Source of the DNA: Ptiloglossa arizonensis
Lineage: Eukaryota; Arthropoda; Insecta; Hymenoptera; Colletidae
Length of the DNA stretch: 64,000 nt
Direction: 5' to 3'
NCBI RefSeq assembly: GCF_051014685.1
Contig: NW_027478536.1
Coordinates: 992,001 to 1,056,000, forward strand
The translations under genes and the position numbers were made by a program. Shown one piece after another: positions 36,859 to 50,006 of this stretch. The notes below the pieces were generated by a model. The model worked only from the letters and a program-made list of their open reading frames with translations, searched no databases and was not told the origin of the DNA. Numbering within the stretch: the first letter of the stretch is position 1; each line of letters begins with the position of its first letter.

Positions 36859-39520
36859 ATCTGAAAGCAGAATCTCGCCCGATTACAACGGTATGCGTAT
36901 TTTTGCCCTAGGCCATAGTAGTTATTGGTTTCGATTATCAGACTTGCGAAAATTTTGATGGTTTCTCAAGCGTTCCTTAATTTCAAACTCCCATACCTCG
37001 CTAACGGATTGTCGAACTCGAGAAATTCCTGTTGCATCTGAAAGCAGAGACTCGCCCGATTACAAAGGTATGTGTACTTTTCCCCCAAGCCATAGTAGTT
37101 ATTAGTTTCGAGTATCAGACTTGCGAAATTTTGATGGATTCTCAACCATTCCTTAACTTCAAACTCCCATATCTCGCGAATGGTTTGACGAACTCGAGAA
37201 ATTCCTGTTGCATCTGAAAGTAGAAAGTCGCCCGATTGCAATGGTGTGTGTACTTTTCGCCTAGGCCATTACAGTTATTGGTTTCGAGTATCAGACCAGC
37301 GAAAATTTTGATGGTTTCTCAACCATTCCTTAACTTCAAACTCCCATATCTCGCGAACGGATTGACGAACTCGAGAAATTCCTGTTGCATCTGAAAGTAG
37401 AAACTCGCCCGATTACAACGGTATGTGTATTTTTCCCCTAGGCCTTTGTAGTTATTGGTTTCGAGTATCAAATCAGCGAAAATTTTGGTGGATTCTCAAC
37501 CATTCCTTAACTTCAAACTCCCATATCTCGCGAACGGATTGACGAACTCGAGAAATTCCTGTTGCATCTGAAAGCAGAAACTCGCCCGATTACAACGGTA
37601 TGTGTATTTTTCCCCTAGGCCATAGTAGTTATTGGTTTCGAGTATCAGACTTGCGAAAATTTTGATGGTTTCTCAACCATTCCTTAACTTCAAACTCCCA
37701 TATCTCGCGAACAGATTGACGAATTCGAGAAATTGCTGTTGCATCTGAAAGTAGAAACTCGCCCGATTACAACGGTATGTGTATTTTTCCCCTAGGCCTT
37801 TGTAGTTATTGGTTTCGAGTATCAAATCAGCGAAAATTTTGGTGGTTTCTCAACCATTCCTTAACTTCAAACTCCCATATCGCGCGAACGGATTGACGAA
37901 CTCGAGAAATTCCTGTTGCATCTGAAAGTAGAAACTCGCCCGATTACAACGGTATGTGTATTTTTCCCCTAGGCCTTTGTAGTTATTGGTTTCGAGTATC
38001 AAATCAGCGAAAATTTTGGTGGTTTCTCAACCATTCCTTAACTTCAAACTCCCATATCGCGCGAACGGATTGACGAACTCGAGTAATTCCTATTGCATCT
38101 GAAAGCACAAACTCGCCCGATTTCAACGGTATGTGTACTTTTTCCCTGGGCCATTCCAGTTATTGGTTTCGGGTATCAGACTTGCGAAAATTTTGATGGT
38201 TTCTCAACCATTCCTTAATTTCAAACTCCCATATCTCGCGAACGGATTGACGAACTCGAGAAATTCCTGTAGCATCTGAAAGCAGAAACTCGCCCGATTA
38301 CAGCGGTATGTGTATTTTTGCCCTAGGCCATAGTAGTTATTGGTTTCGAGTATCAGACTTGCGAAAATTTTGATGGTTTCTCAAGCGTTCCTTAATTTCA
38401 AACTCCCATACCTCGCTAACGGATTGTCGAACTCGAGAAATTCCTGTTGCATCTGAAAGCAGAGACTCGCCCGATTACAAAGGTATGTGTACTTCTCCCC
38501 CAAGCCATAGTAGTTATTGGTTTCGAGCATCAGACTTGCGAAAATTTTGATGGATTCTCAACCATTCCTTAATTTCAAACTCCCATATCTCGCGAATGGA
38601 TTGACGAACTCGAGAAATTCCTGTTGCATCTGAAAGTAGAAACTCGCCCGATTACAACGGTATGTGTATTTCTCCCCTAGGCCATTGTATTTATTGGTTT
38701 CGAGTATCAGACATGCGAAAATTTTGATGGTTTCTTAACCATCCCTTAACTTCGAACTCCCATATCTCGCGAACGGATTGACGAACTCGAGAAATTCCTG
38801 TTGCATCTGAAATTAGAAACTCGCCCGATTACAACTGTATGTGTATTTTTCCCCTATGCCTTTGTAGTTATTGGTTTCGAGTATCAGAATTGCGAAAATT
38901 TTGATGTTTTCTCAACGATTCCTTAACTTCAAACTCCCATATCTCGCGAACGGATTGACGAACACGAGAAATTCCTATTGCATCTGAAAGCAGAAACTCG
39001 CCCGATTACAATGGTATGTGTATTTTTCCCCTAGGCCTTTGTAGTTATTGGTTTCGAGTATCAGACTTGCGAAAATTTTGATGGTTTCTCAACCATTCCT
39101 TAACTTCGAATTCCCATATCTCGCGAACGGATTGACGAACTCGAGAAATTCGTGTTGCTTCTGAAAGTAGAATCCCGCACGATTACAACGGCATGTGTAT
39201 TTTTCCCCTAGGCATTTGTAGTTATTGGTTTCGGGAATCAGACTTGCGAAAATTTTGATGGTTTCTTAACCATTCCTTAATTTCAAACTCCCATATCTCG
39301 CGAACGGATCGACGAACTCGAGGAATTCGTGTTGCATCTGAAAGTAGAAACTCGTCCGATTACAGCGGTATGTTTATTTTTCCCCTATGCCTTTGTAGTT
39401 ACTGGTTTCGAGTATCAGGCATGCGAAAATTTTGATGGTTTCTTAACCATCCCTTAACTTCGAACTCCCATATCTCGCGAACGGATTGACGAACTCGAGA
39501 AATTCCTGTTGCATCTGAAA
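36859..39520. repeat. block E, copy 2
   Basis: Copy of 26130-28790 at offset 10729. The junction with block G at about 36850 joins CGCGAAAGAATTG (block G) to a GCAGAATCTCGCCC monomer (block E), so it is a visible recombination joint. Differences from copy 1 include GTTGCTTCTG at about 39155 and ACTCGTCCG at about 39350. Confidence 0.85.
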
Positions 39521-40978
39521 TTAGAAACTCGCCCGATTACAACTGTATGTGTATTTTTCCCCTATGCCTTTGTAGTTATTGGTTTCGGGAATCAGACTTG
39601 CGAAAATTTTGATGGTTTCTTAACCATTCCTTAATTTCAAACTCCCATATCTCGCGAACGGATCGACGAACTCGAGGAATTCGTGTTGCATCTGAAAGTA
39701 GAAACTCGTCCGATTACAGCGGTATGTTTATTTTTCCCCTATGCCTTTGTAGTTACTGGTTTCGAGTATCAGGCATGCGAAAATTTTGATGGTTTCTTAA
39801 CCATCCCTTAACTTCGAACTCCCATATCTCGCGAACGGATTGACGAACTCGAGAAATTCCTGTTGCATCTGAAATTAGAAACTCGCCCGATTACAACTGT
39901 ATGTGTATTTTTCCCCTATGCCTTTGTAGTTATTGGTTTCGAGTATCAGAATTGCGAAAATTTTGATGGTTTCTCAACCATTCCTTAACTTCAAACTCCC
40001 ATATCTCGCGAACGGATTGACGAACCCGAGAAATTCCTGTTGCATCTGAAAGTAGAAACTCGCCCGATTACAACGGTATGTGTATTTTTCCCCTAGGCCA
40101 TAGTAGTTATTGGTTTCGAGTATCAGACTTTCGAAAATTTTGATGGATTCTCAACCATTCCTTAACATCAAACTCCCATACCTCGCGAATGGATTGCCGA
40201 ACTCGAGAAATTCCTGTTGCATCTGAAAGTAGAAACTCGCCCGATTACAACGGTATGTGTATTTTTCCCCTATGCCTTTGTAGTTATTGGTTTCGAGTAT
40301 CAGACTTGCGAAAATTTTGATGGTTTCTTAACCATTCCTTAATTTCAAACTCCCATATCTCGCGAACGGATCGACGAACTCGAGGAATTCGTGTTGCATC
40401 TGAAAGTAGAAACTCGTCCGATTACAGCGGTATGTTTATTTTTCCCCTATGCCTTTGTAGTTACTGGTTTCGAGTATCAGGCATGCGAAAATTTTGATGG
40501 TTTCTTAACCATCCCTTAACTTCGAACTCCCATATCTCGCGAACGGATTGACGAACTCGAGAAATTCCTGTTGCATCTGAAATTAGAAACTCGCCCGATT
40601 ACAACTGTATGTGTATTTTTCCCCTATGCCTTTGTAGTTATTGGTTTCGAGTATCAGAATTGCGAAAATTTTGATGGTTTCTCAACCATTCCTTAACTTC
40701 AAACTCCCATATCTCGCGAACGGATTGACGAACCCGAGAAATTCCTGTTGCATCTGAAAGTAGAAACTCGCCCGATTACAACGGTATGTGTATTTTTCCC
40801 CTAGGCCATAGTAGTTATTGGTTTCGAGTATCAGACTTTCGAAAATTTTGATGGATTCTCAACCATTCCTTAACATCAAACTCCCATACCTCGCGAATGG
40901 ATTGCCGAACTCGAGAAATTCCTGTTGCATCTGAAAGTAGAAACTCGCCCGATTACAACGGTATGTGTATTTTTCCCC
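39241..40978. repeat. local 2-mer and 4-mer tandem expansions
   Basis: The GGATCGACG monomer marker lies at 39306, 39660 and 40368, spaced 354 (2 x 177) and 708 (4 x 177) bp. About 39241-39580 repeats at 39595-39934, and about 39600-40270 repeats at 40308-40978. The second repeat includes the otherwise rare ACGAACCCGAG and CAGACTTTCG changes, so these are very recent local duplications. Confidence 0.87.
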
Positions 40979-41840
40979 TAGGCCTTTGTAGTTATTGGTT
41001 TCGAGTATCAAATCAGCGAAAATTTTGGTGGTTTCTCAACCATTCCTTAACTTCAAACTCCCATATCGCGCGAACGGATTGACGAACTCGAGTAATTCCT
41101 ATTGCATCTGAAAGCACAAACTCGCCCGATTTCAACGGTATGTGTACTTCTTCCCTGGGCCATTCCAGTTATTGGTTTCGGGTATCAGACTTGCGAAAAT
41201 TTTGATGGTTTCTCAACCATTCCTTAATTTCAAACTCCCATATCTCGCGAACAGATTGACGAACTCGAGAAATTCCTGTTGCATCTGAAAGTAGAAACTC
41301 GCCCGATTACAACGGTATGTGTATTTTTCCCCTAGGCCTTTGTAGTTATTGGTTTCGAGTATCAAATCAGCGAAAATTTTGGTGGTTTCTCAACCATTCC
41401 TTAACTTCAAACTCCCATATCTCGCGAACGGATTGACGAACTCGAGAAATTCCTGTTGCATCTGAAAGCAGAATCTCGCCCGATTACAACGGTATGCGTA
41501 TTTTTGCCCTAGGCCATAGTAGTTATTGGTTTCGATTATCAGACTTGCGAAAATTTTGATGGTTTCTCAAGCGTTCCTTAATTTCAAACTCCCATACCTC
41601 GCTAACGGATTGTCGAACTCGAGAAATTCCTGTTGCATCTGAAAGCAGAGACTCGCCCGATTACAAAGGTATGTGTACTTTTCCCCCAAGCCATAGTAGT
41701 TATTGGTTTCGAGTATCAGACTTGCGAAATTTTGATGGATTCTCAACCATTCCTTAACTTCAAACTCCCATATCTCGCGAATGGTTTGACGAACTCGAGA
41801 AATTCCTGTTGCATCTGAAAGTAGAAAGTCGCCCGATTGC
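40830..41840. repeat. type B monomer block, copy 3 (partial)
   Basis: Matches 12750-13764 at offset 28074 and includes the 176-bp monomer (about 41727). A private change is TACTTCTTCCCTGGG at about 41148. It ends by joining a GCAGAGGTGTGTG monomer also seen at about 28810. Confidence 0.86.
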
Positions 41841-42594
41841 AGAGGTGTGTGTACTTTTCGCCTAGGCCATTCCAGTTATTGGTTTCGAGTATCAGACCAG
41901 CGAAAATTTTGATGGTTTCTCAACCATTCCTTAACTTCAAACTCCCATATCTCGCGAACGGATTGACGAACTCGAGAAATTCCTGTTGCATCTGAAAGTA
42001 GAAACTCGCCCGATTACAACGGTATGTGTATTTTTCCCCTAGGCCTTTGTAGTTATTGGTTTCGAGTATCAAATCAGCGAAAATTTTGGTGGATTCTCAA
42101 CCATTCCTTAACTTCAAACTCCCATATCTCGCGAACGGATTGACGAACTCGAGAAATTCCTGTTGCATCTGAAAGCAGAAACTCGCCCGATTACAACGGT
42201 ATGTGTATTTTTGCCCTAGGCCATAGTAGTTATTGGTTTCGAGTATCAGACTTGCGAAAATTTTGATGGTTTCTCAAGCGTTCCTTAATTTCAAACTCCC
42301 ATACCTCGCTAACGGATTGTCGAACTCGAGAAATTCCTGTTGCATCTGAAAGCAGAGACTCGCCCGATTACAAAGGTATGTGTACTTTTTCCCCAAGCCA
42401 TAGTAGTTATTGGTTTCGAGTATCAGACTTGCGAAAATTTTGATGGTTTCTCAAGCGTTCCTTAATTTCAAACTCCCATACCTCGCTAACGGATTGTCGA
42501 ACTCGAGAAATTCCTGTTGCATCTGAAAGCAGAGACTCGCCCGATTACAAAGGTATGTGTACTTCTCCCCCAAGCCATAGTAGTTATTGGTTTC
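41840..42594. repeat. monomers leading into the empty insertion site
   Basis: Ordinary monomers. The last 294 bp (42301-42594) duplicate the left flank of the retroelement. The part before that resembles 26540-26880 and 28800-28860 but holds more monomers than the equivalent stretch at 28790-28918. The region left of the retroelement therefore looks shortened, or this one expanded. Confidence 0.7.
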
Positions 42595-42607
42595 GAGCAT
42601 CAGACTT
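42595..42607. other. uninterrupted (empty) paralogue of the retroelement target
   Basis: GAGCATCAGACTT occurs once here and runs straight into GCGAAAATTTTG. Sequence on both sides matches the two flanks of the insertion (28918-29224 and 32865-36850). Other GAGCATCAG monomers at about 27797 and 38526 match the left flank less far and differ on the right: TTTCTCCCCTAGG there, against TTTCTACCCTAGG here and at the insertion. Confidence 0.88.
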
Positions 42608-45600
42608 GCGAAAATTTTGATGGATTCTCAACCATTCCTTAATTTCAAACTCCCATATCTCGCGAATGGATTGACGAACTCGAGAAATTCCTGTTGCATC
42701 TGAAAGTAGAAACTCGCCCGATTACAACGGTATGTGTATTTCTACCCTAGGCCATTGTATTTATTGGTTTCGAGTATCAGACATGCGAAAATTTTGATGG
42801 TTTCTTAACCATCCCTTAACTTCGAACTCCCATATCTAGCGAACGGATGGACGAACTCGAGAAATTCCTGTTGCATCTGAAAGCAGAAACTCGCCCGATT
42901 ACAACTGTATGTGTATTTTTCCCCTATGCCTTTGTAGTTATTGGTTTCGAGTATCAGAATTGCGAAAATTTTGATGGTTTCTCAACCATTCCTTAACTTC
43001 AAACTCCCATATCTCGCGAACGGATTGACGAACACGAGAAATTCCTATTGCATCTTTAAGCAGAAACTCGCCGATTTCAACGGAATGTGTACTTTTCCCC
43101 CAAGCCATAGTAGTTATTGGTTTCGAGCATCAGACTTGCGAAAATTTTGATGGATTCTCAACCATTCCTTAACATCAAACTCCCATATCTCGCGAATGGA
43201 TTGACGAACTCGAGAAATTCCTGTTGCATCTGAAAGTAGAAACTCGCCCGATTACAACTGTATGTGTATTTTTCCCCTATGCCTTTGTAGTTATTGGTTT
43301 CGAGTATCAGAATTGCGAAAATTTTGATGTTTTCTCAACGATTCCTTAACTTCAAACTCCCATATCTCGCGAACGGATTGACGAACACGAGAAATTCCTA
43401 TTGCATCTGAAAGCAGAAACTCGCCCGATTACAACTGTATGTGTATTTTTCCCCTATGCCTTTGTAGTTATTGGTTTCGAGTATCAGAATTGCGAAAATT
43501 TTGATGGTTTCTCAACCATTCCTTAACTTCAAACTCCCATATCTCGCGAACGGATTGACGAACACGAGAAATTCCTATTGCATCTTTAAGCAGAAACTCG
43601 CCGATTTCAACGGAATGTGTACTTTTCCCCTAGGCAATTCCAGTTATTGGTTTCGGGTATCAGACTTGCGAAAATTTTGATGGTTTCTTAACAATTCCTT
43701 ATCTTCAACTTCCAATATTTCGCGAACGAATTGACGAACTCGAGAAATTCCTGTTGCATCTGAAAGCAGAAACTCGCCCGATTACAATGGTGTGTGTATT
43801 TTTCCCCTAGGCCATAGTAGTTATTGGTTTCGAGTATCAGACTTGCGAAAATTTTGATGGTTTCTCACCCATTCCTTAACTTCGAACTCCCATATCTCGC
43901 GAATGGATTGACGAACTCGAGAAATTCCTGTTGCATCTGAAAGTAGAAACTCGCCCGATTACAACGGTATGTGTATTTTTCCCCTAGGCATTTTTAGTTA
44001 TTGGTTTCGGGAATCAGACATGCGAAAATTTTGATGGTTTCTCAACCATTCCTTAACTTAAATCTCCCATATCTCGCGAACGAATTGACGAGTTCGAGAA
44101 ATTCTTGTTGCATCTGAAAGCAGAAACTCGCCCGATTACAACGGTATGTGTATTTTTCCCCTAGGCCTTGTAGTTATTGGATTCGGGAATCAGACTTGCG
44201 AAAATTTTGATGGTTGCTCAACCATTCCTTAACTTCAAACTCCCATATCTCACGAACGGATTGACGAACTCGAGAAATTGCTGTTCCATCAGAAAGTTGA
44301 AACTCGCCCGATTACAACTGTGTGTGTATTTTTCCCCTGGGCCTTTGTAGTTATTGGTTTCGGGAATCAGACTTGCGAAAATTTTGATGGTTGCTCAACC
44401 ATTCCTTAACTTCAAACTCCCATATCTCGCGAAAGAATTGACGAACTCGAGAAATTCTTGTTGCATCTGAAAGCAGAAACTCGCCCGATTACAGCGGTAT
44501 GTGTATTTTTGCCCTAGCCCATAGTAGTTATTGGTTTCGAGTATCAGACCTGCGAAAATTTGGATGTTTGCTCAAGCGTTCCTTAACTTCAAACTCCCAT
44601 ATCTCGCGAACGGATTGACGAACTCGAGAAATTCCTGTTGCATCTGGAGGTAGAAACTCGCCCGATTACAGTGGTGTGTGTACTTTTCCCCTAGGCCATA
44701 GTAGTTATTAGTTTCGAGTATCAGACTTGCGAAAATTTTGATGGTTTCTCACCCATTCCTTAACTTCGAACTCCCATATCTCGCGAACGGATTGACGAAC
44801 TCGAGAAATTCCTGTTGCATCTGAAATTAGAAACTCGCACGATTACAAAGGTATGTGTATTCTTCCCCTAGGCCTTTGTAGTTATTGTTTTCGGGAATCA
44901 GACTTGCGAAAATTTTGATGGTTTCTCAACCATTCCTTAACTTCTAACTCCCATATCTCGCGAACGGATTGACGATCTCGAGAAATTCCTGTTGCATCTG
45001 AAAGTAGAAACTCGCCCGATTACAATGGTGTGTGTACTTTTCCCGTAGGCCATTCCAGTTATTGGTTTCGAGTATCAGACCAGCGAAAATTTTGATGGTT
45101 TCTCAACCATTCCTTAACTTCAAACTCCCATATCTCGCGAACAGATTGACGAATTCGAGAAATTGCTGTTGCATCTGAAAGTAGAAACTCGCCCGATTAC
45201 AATGGTGTGTGTACTTTTCCCCTAGGCCATAGTAGTTATTGGTTTCGAGTATCAGACTTGCGAAAATTTTGATGGTTGCTCAAGCGTTCATTAACTTCAA
45301 ACTCCCATATCTCGCGAACGGATTGACGATCTCGAGAAATTCCTGTTGCATCTGAATGTAGAAACTCGCCCGATTACACTGTTGTGTGTACTTTTCCCCT
45401 AGGCCATTCCAGTTATTGGTTTCGAGTATCAGACCAGCGAAAATTTTGATGGTTTATCAACCATTCCTTAACTTCAAACTCCCATATCTCGCGAACAGAT
45501 TGACGAACTCGAGAAATTCCTGTTGCATCTGAAAGTAGAAACTCGCCCGATTACAATGGTGTGTGTACTTTTCCCCTAGGCCATAGTAGTTATTGGTTTC

Positions 45601-46580
45601 GAGTATCAGACTTGCGAAAATTTTGATGGTTGCTCAAGCGTTCCTTAACTTCAAACTCCCATATCTCGCGAACGGATTGACGAACTCGAGAAATTCCTGT
45701 TGCATCTGAAATTAGAAACTCGCACGATTACAGAGGTATGTGTATTCTTCCCCTAGGCCTTTGTAGTTATTGTTTTCGGGAATCAGGCTTGCGAAAATTT
45801 TGATGGTTTCTCAACCATTCCTTAACATCTAACTCCCATATCTCGCGAACGGATTGACGAACTCGAGAAGGTCCTGTTGCATCTGAAAGTACAAAGGCGC
45901 CCGATTACATTGGTGTGTGTACTTTTCCGCTAGGCCATTCCAGTTATTGGTTTCGAGTATCAGACCAGAGAAAATTTTGATGGTTTCTCAGCCATTCCTT
46001 AACTTCGAACTCACATATCTCGCGAACGGATTGACGAACTCGAGAAATTCGTGTTGCATCTGAAAGTAGAAACCCGCACGATTACAACGGCATGTGTATT
46101 TTTGCTCTAGGCCTTTGTAGTTATTGGTTTCGGAAATCAGACTTGCGAATATTTTGATTGTTTCTCAACCATTCCTTAACTTCTAACTCCCATATCTCGC
46201 GAACGGATTGACGATCTCGAGAAATTGCTGTTGCATCTGAAAGTAGAAACTCGCCCGATTACAATGGTGTGTGTACTTTTCCCGTAGGCCATTCCAGTTA
46301 TTGGTTTCGAGTATCAGACCAGCGAAAATTTTGATGGTTTCTCAACCATTCCTTAACTTCAAACTCCCATATCTCGCGAACAGATTGACGAATTCGAGAA
46401 ATTGCTGTTGCATCTGAAAGTAGAAACTCGCCCGATTACAATGGTGTGTGTACTTTTCCCCTGGGCCTTTGTAGTTATTGGTTTCGGGAATCAGACTTGC
46501 GAAAATTTTGATGGTTGCTCAACCATTCCTTAACTTCAAACTCCCATATCTCGCGAAAGAATTGACGAACTCGAGAAATT
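42595..46580. repeat. block G, copy 2
   Basis: Near-identical copy of 32865-36850 (offset 9730). From about 46457 it passes into a repeat of its own internal sequence: 44333-44965 recurs at 46457-47089, offset 2124 = 12 x 177. Confidence 0.9.
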
Positions 46581-47139
46581 CTTGTTGCATCTGAAAGCAG
46601 AAACTCGCCCGATTACAGCGGTATGTGTATTTTTGCCCTAGCCCATAGTAGTTATTGGTTTCGAGTATCAGACCTGCGAAAATTTGGATGTTTGCTCAAG
46701 CGTTCCTTAACTTCAAACTCCCATATCTCGCGAACGGATTGACGAACTCGAGAAATTCCTGTTGCATCTGGAGGTAGAAACTCGCCCGATTACAGTGGTG
46801 TGTGTACTTTTCCCCTAGGCCATAGTAGTTATTAGTTTCGAGTATCAGACTTGCGAAAATTTTGATGGTTTCTCACCCATTCCTTAACTTCGAACTCCCA
46901 TATCTCGCGAACGGATTGACGAACTCGAGAAATTCCTGTTGCATCTGAAATTAGAAACTCGCACGATTACAAAGGTATGTGTATTCTTCCCTTAGGCCTT
47001 TGTAGTTATTGTTTTCGGGAATCAGACTTGCGAAAATTTTGATGGTTTCTCAACCATTCCTTAACTTCTAACTCCCATATCTCGCGAACAGATTGACGAA
47101 TTCGAGAAATTGCTGTTGCATCTGAAAGTAGAAACTCGC

Positions 47140-49635
47140 CCGATTACAATGGTGTGTGTACTTTTCCCCTAGGCCATAGTAGTTATTGGTTTCGAGTATC
47201 AGACTTGCGAAAATTTTGATGGTTGCTCAAGCGTTCATTAACATTTAAACTCCCATATCTCGCGAACGGATTGACGAACTCGAGAAATTCCTGTTGCATC
47301 TGAAAGTAGAAACTCGCCCGGTAACAATGGTGTGTGTACTTTTCCCCTAGGCCATTGTAGTTATTGGTTTCGGGAATCAGACTTGCGAATATTTTGATGG
47401 TTTCTCAACCATTCCTTAACTTCTAACTCCCATATCTCGCGAACGGATTGACGATCTCGAGAAATTCCTGTTGCATCTGAATGTAGAAACTCGCCCGATT
47501 ACACTGTTGTGTGTACTTTTCCCCTAGGCCATTCCAGTTATTGGTTTCGAGTATCAGACCAGCGAAAATTTTGATGGTTTATCAACCATTCCTTAACTTC
47601 AAACTCCCATATCTCGCGAACAGATTGACGAACTCGAGAAATTCCTGTTGCATCTGAAAGTAGAAACTCGCCCGATTACAATGGTGTGTGTACTTTTCCC
47701 CTAGGCCATAGTAGTTATTGGTTTCGAGTATCAGACTTGCGAAAATTTTGATGGTTGCTCAAGCGTTCCTTAACTTCAAACTCCCATATCTCGCGAACGG
47801 ATTGACGAACTCGAGAAATTCCTGTTGCATCTGAAATTAGAAACTCGCACGATTACAGAGGTATGTGTATTCTTCCCCTAGGCCTTTGTAGTTATTGTTT
47901 TCGGGAATCAGGCTTGCGAAAATTTTGATGGTTTCTCAACCATTCCTTAACATCTGACTCCCATATCTCGCGAACGGATTGACGAACTCGAGAAGGTCCT
48001 GTTGCATCTGAAAGTACAAAGGCGCCCGATTACATTGGTGTGTGTACTTTTCCGCTAGGCCATTCCAGTTATTGGTTTCGAGTATCAGACCAGAGAAAAT
48101 TTTGATGGTTTCTCAGCCATTCCTTAACTTCGAACTCACATATCTCGCGAACAGATTGACGAACTCGAGAAATTCCTGTTGCATCTGAAAGTAGAAACTC
48201 GCCCGATTACAATGGTGTGTGTACTTTTCCCCTAGGCCATAGTAGTTATTGGTTTCGAGTATCAGACTTGCGAAAATTTTGATGGTTGCTCAAGCGTTCA
48301 TTAACTTTTAAACTCCCATATCTCGCGAACGGATTGACGATCTCGAGAAATTCCTGTTGCATCTGAAAGTAGAAACTCGCCCGATTACAATGGTGTGTGT
48401 ACTTTTCCCGTAGGCCATTCCAGTTATTGGTTTCGAGTATCAGACCAGCGAAAATTTTGATGGTTTCTCAACCATTCCTTAACTTCAAACTCCCATATCT
48501 CGCGAACAGATTGACGAACTCGAGAAATTGCTGTTGCATCTGAAAGTAGAAACTCGCCCGATTACAATGGTGTGTGTACTTTTCCCCTAGGCCATAGTAG
48601 TTATTGGTTTCGAGTATCAGACTTGCGAAAATTTTGATGGTTGCTCAAGCGTTCCTTAACTTCAAATTCCCATATCTCGCGAACGGATTGACGAACTCGA
48701 GAAATTCCTGTTGCATCTGAAAGTAGAAACTCGCCCGATTACACTGTTGTGTGTACTTTTCCCTAGGCCATTCCAGTTATTGGTTTCGAGTATCAGACCA
48801 GCGAAAATTTTGATGGTTTCTTAACCATTCCTTAATTTCAAACTCCCATATCTCGCGAACGGATCGACGAACTCGAGGAATTCGTGTTGCATCTGAAAGT
48901 AGAAACTCGCCCGATTACAGCGGTATGTTTATTTTTCCCCTATGCCTTTGTAGTTATTGGTTTCGAGTATCAGACATGCGAAAATTTTGATGGTTTCTTA
49001 ACCATCCCTTAACTTCGAACTCCCATATCTCGCGAACGGATTGACGAACTCGAGAAATTCCTGTTGCATCTGAAATTAGAAACTCGCCCGATTACAACTG
49101 TATGTGTATTTTTCCCCTATGCCTTTGTAGTTATTGGTTTCGAGTATCAGAATTGCGAAAATTTTGATGGTTTCTCAACCATTCCTTAACTTCAAACTCC
49201 CATATCTCGCGAACGGATTGACGAACACGAGAAATTCCTATTGCATCTTTAAGCAGAAACTCGCCCGATTTCAACGGAATGTGTACTTTTCCCCTAGGCA
49301 ATTCCAGTTATTGGTTTCGGGTATCAGACTTGCGAAAATTTTGATGGTTTCTTAACAATTCCTTATCTTCAACTTCCCATATTTCGCGAACGAATTGACG
49401 AACTCGAGAAATTCCTGTTGCATCTGAAAGCAGAAACTCGCCCGATTACAATGGTGTGTGTATTTTTCCCCTAGGCCATAGTAGTTATTGGTTTCGAGTA
49501 TCAGACTTGCGAAAATTTTGATGGTTTCTCACCCATTCCTTAACTTCGAACTCCCATATCTCGCGAATGGATTGACGAACTCGAGAAATTCCTGTTGCAT
49601 CTGAAAGTAGAAACTCGCCCGATTACAACGGTATG
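47140..49635. repeat. 12/14-mer HOR family, early copy
   Basis: Repeats at 52981-55476 (offset 5841 = 33 x 177). The overlapping span 47513-50511 repeats at 55478-58476 (offset 7965 = 45 x 177). Markers are CCCGGTAAC at 47317 and 53158, and a variant with ATTAACTTTTAAACTC at 48300 and 54141. One difference is CATTAACATTTAAAC at 47238 against CATTAACTTTTAAAC. Confidence 0.85.
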
Positions 49636-50006
49636 TGTATTTCTCCCCTAGGCCATTGTAGTTATTGGTTTCGAGTATCAGACATGCGAAAATTTTGATG
49701 GTTTCTTAACCATCCCTTAACTTCGAACTCCCATATCTCGCGAACGGATTGACGAACTCGAGAAATTCCTGTTGCATCTGAAATTAGAAACTCGCCCGAT
49801 TACAACTGTATGTGTATTTTTCCCCTATGCCTTTGTAGTTATTGGTTTCGAGTATCAGAATTGCGAAAATTTTGATGGTTTCTCAACGATTCCTTAACTT
49901 CAAACTCCCATATCTCGCGAACGGATTGACGAACACGAGAAAAACCTATTGCATCTGAAAGCAGAAACTCGCCCGATGACAATGGTATGTGTATTTTTCC
50001 CCTAGG

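Noticed and set aside
32865..46580. Assembly artefact as the cause of the G duplication
   Set aside because: Not excluded, but the copies have different outer neighbours and a few fixed differences, and one has the LINE while the other does not, so I treat them as distinct loci.
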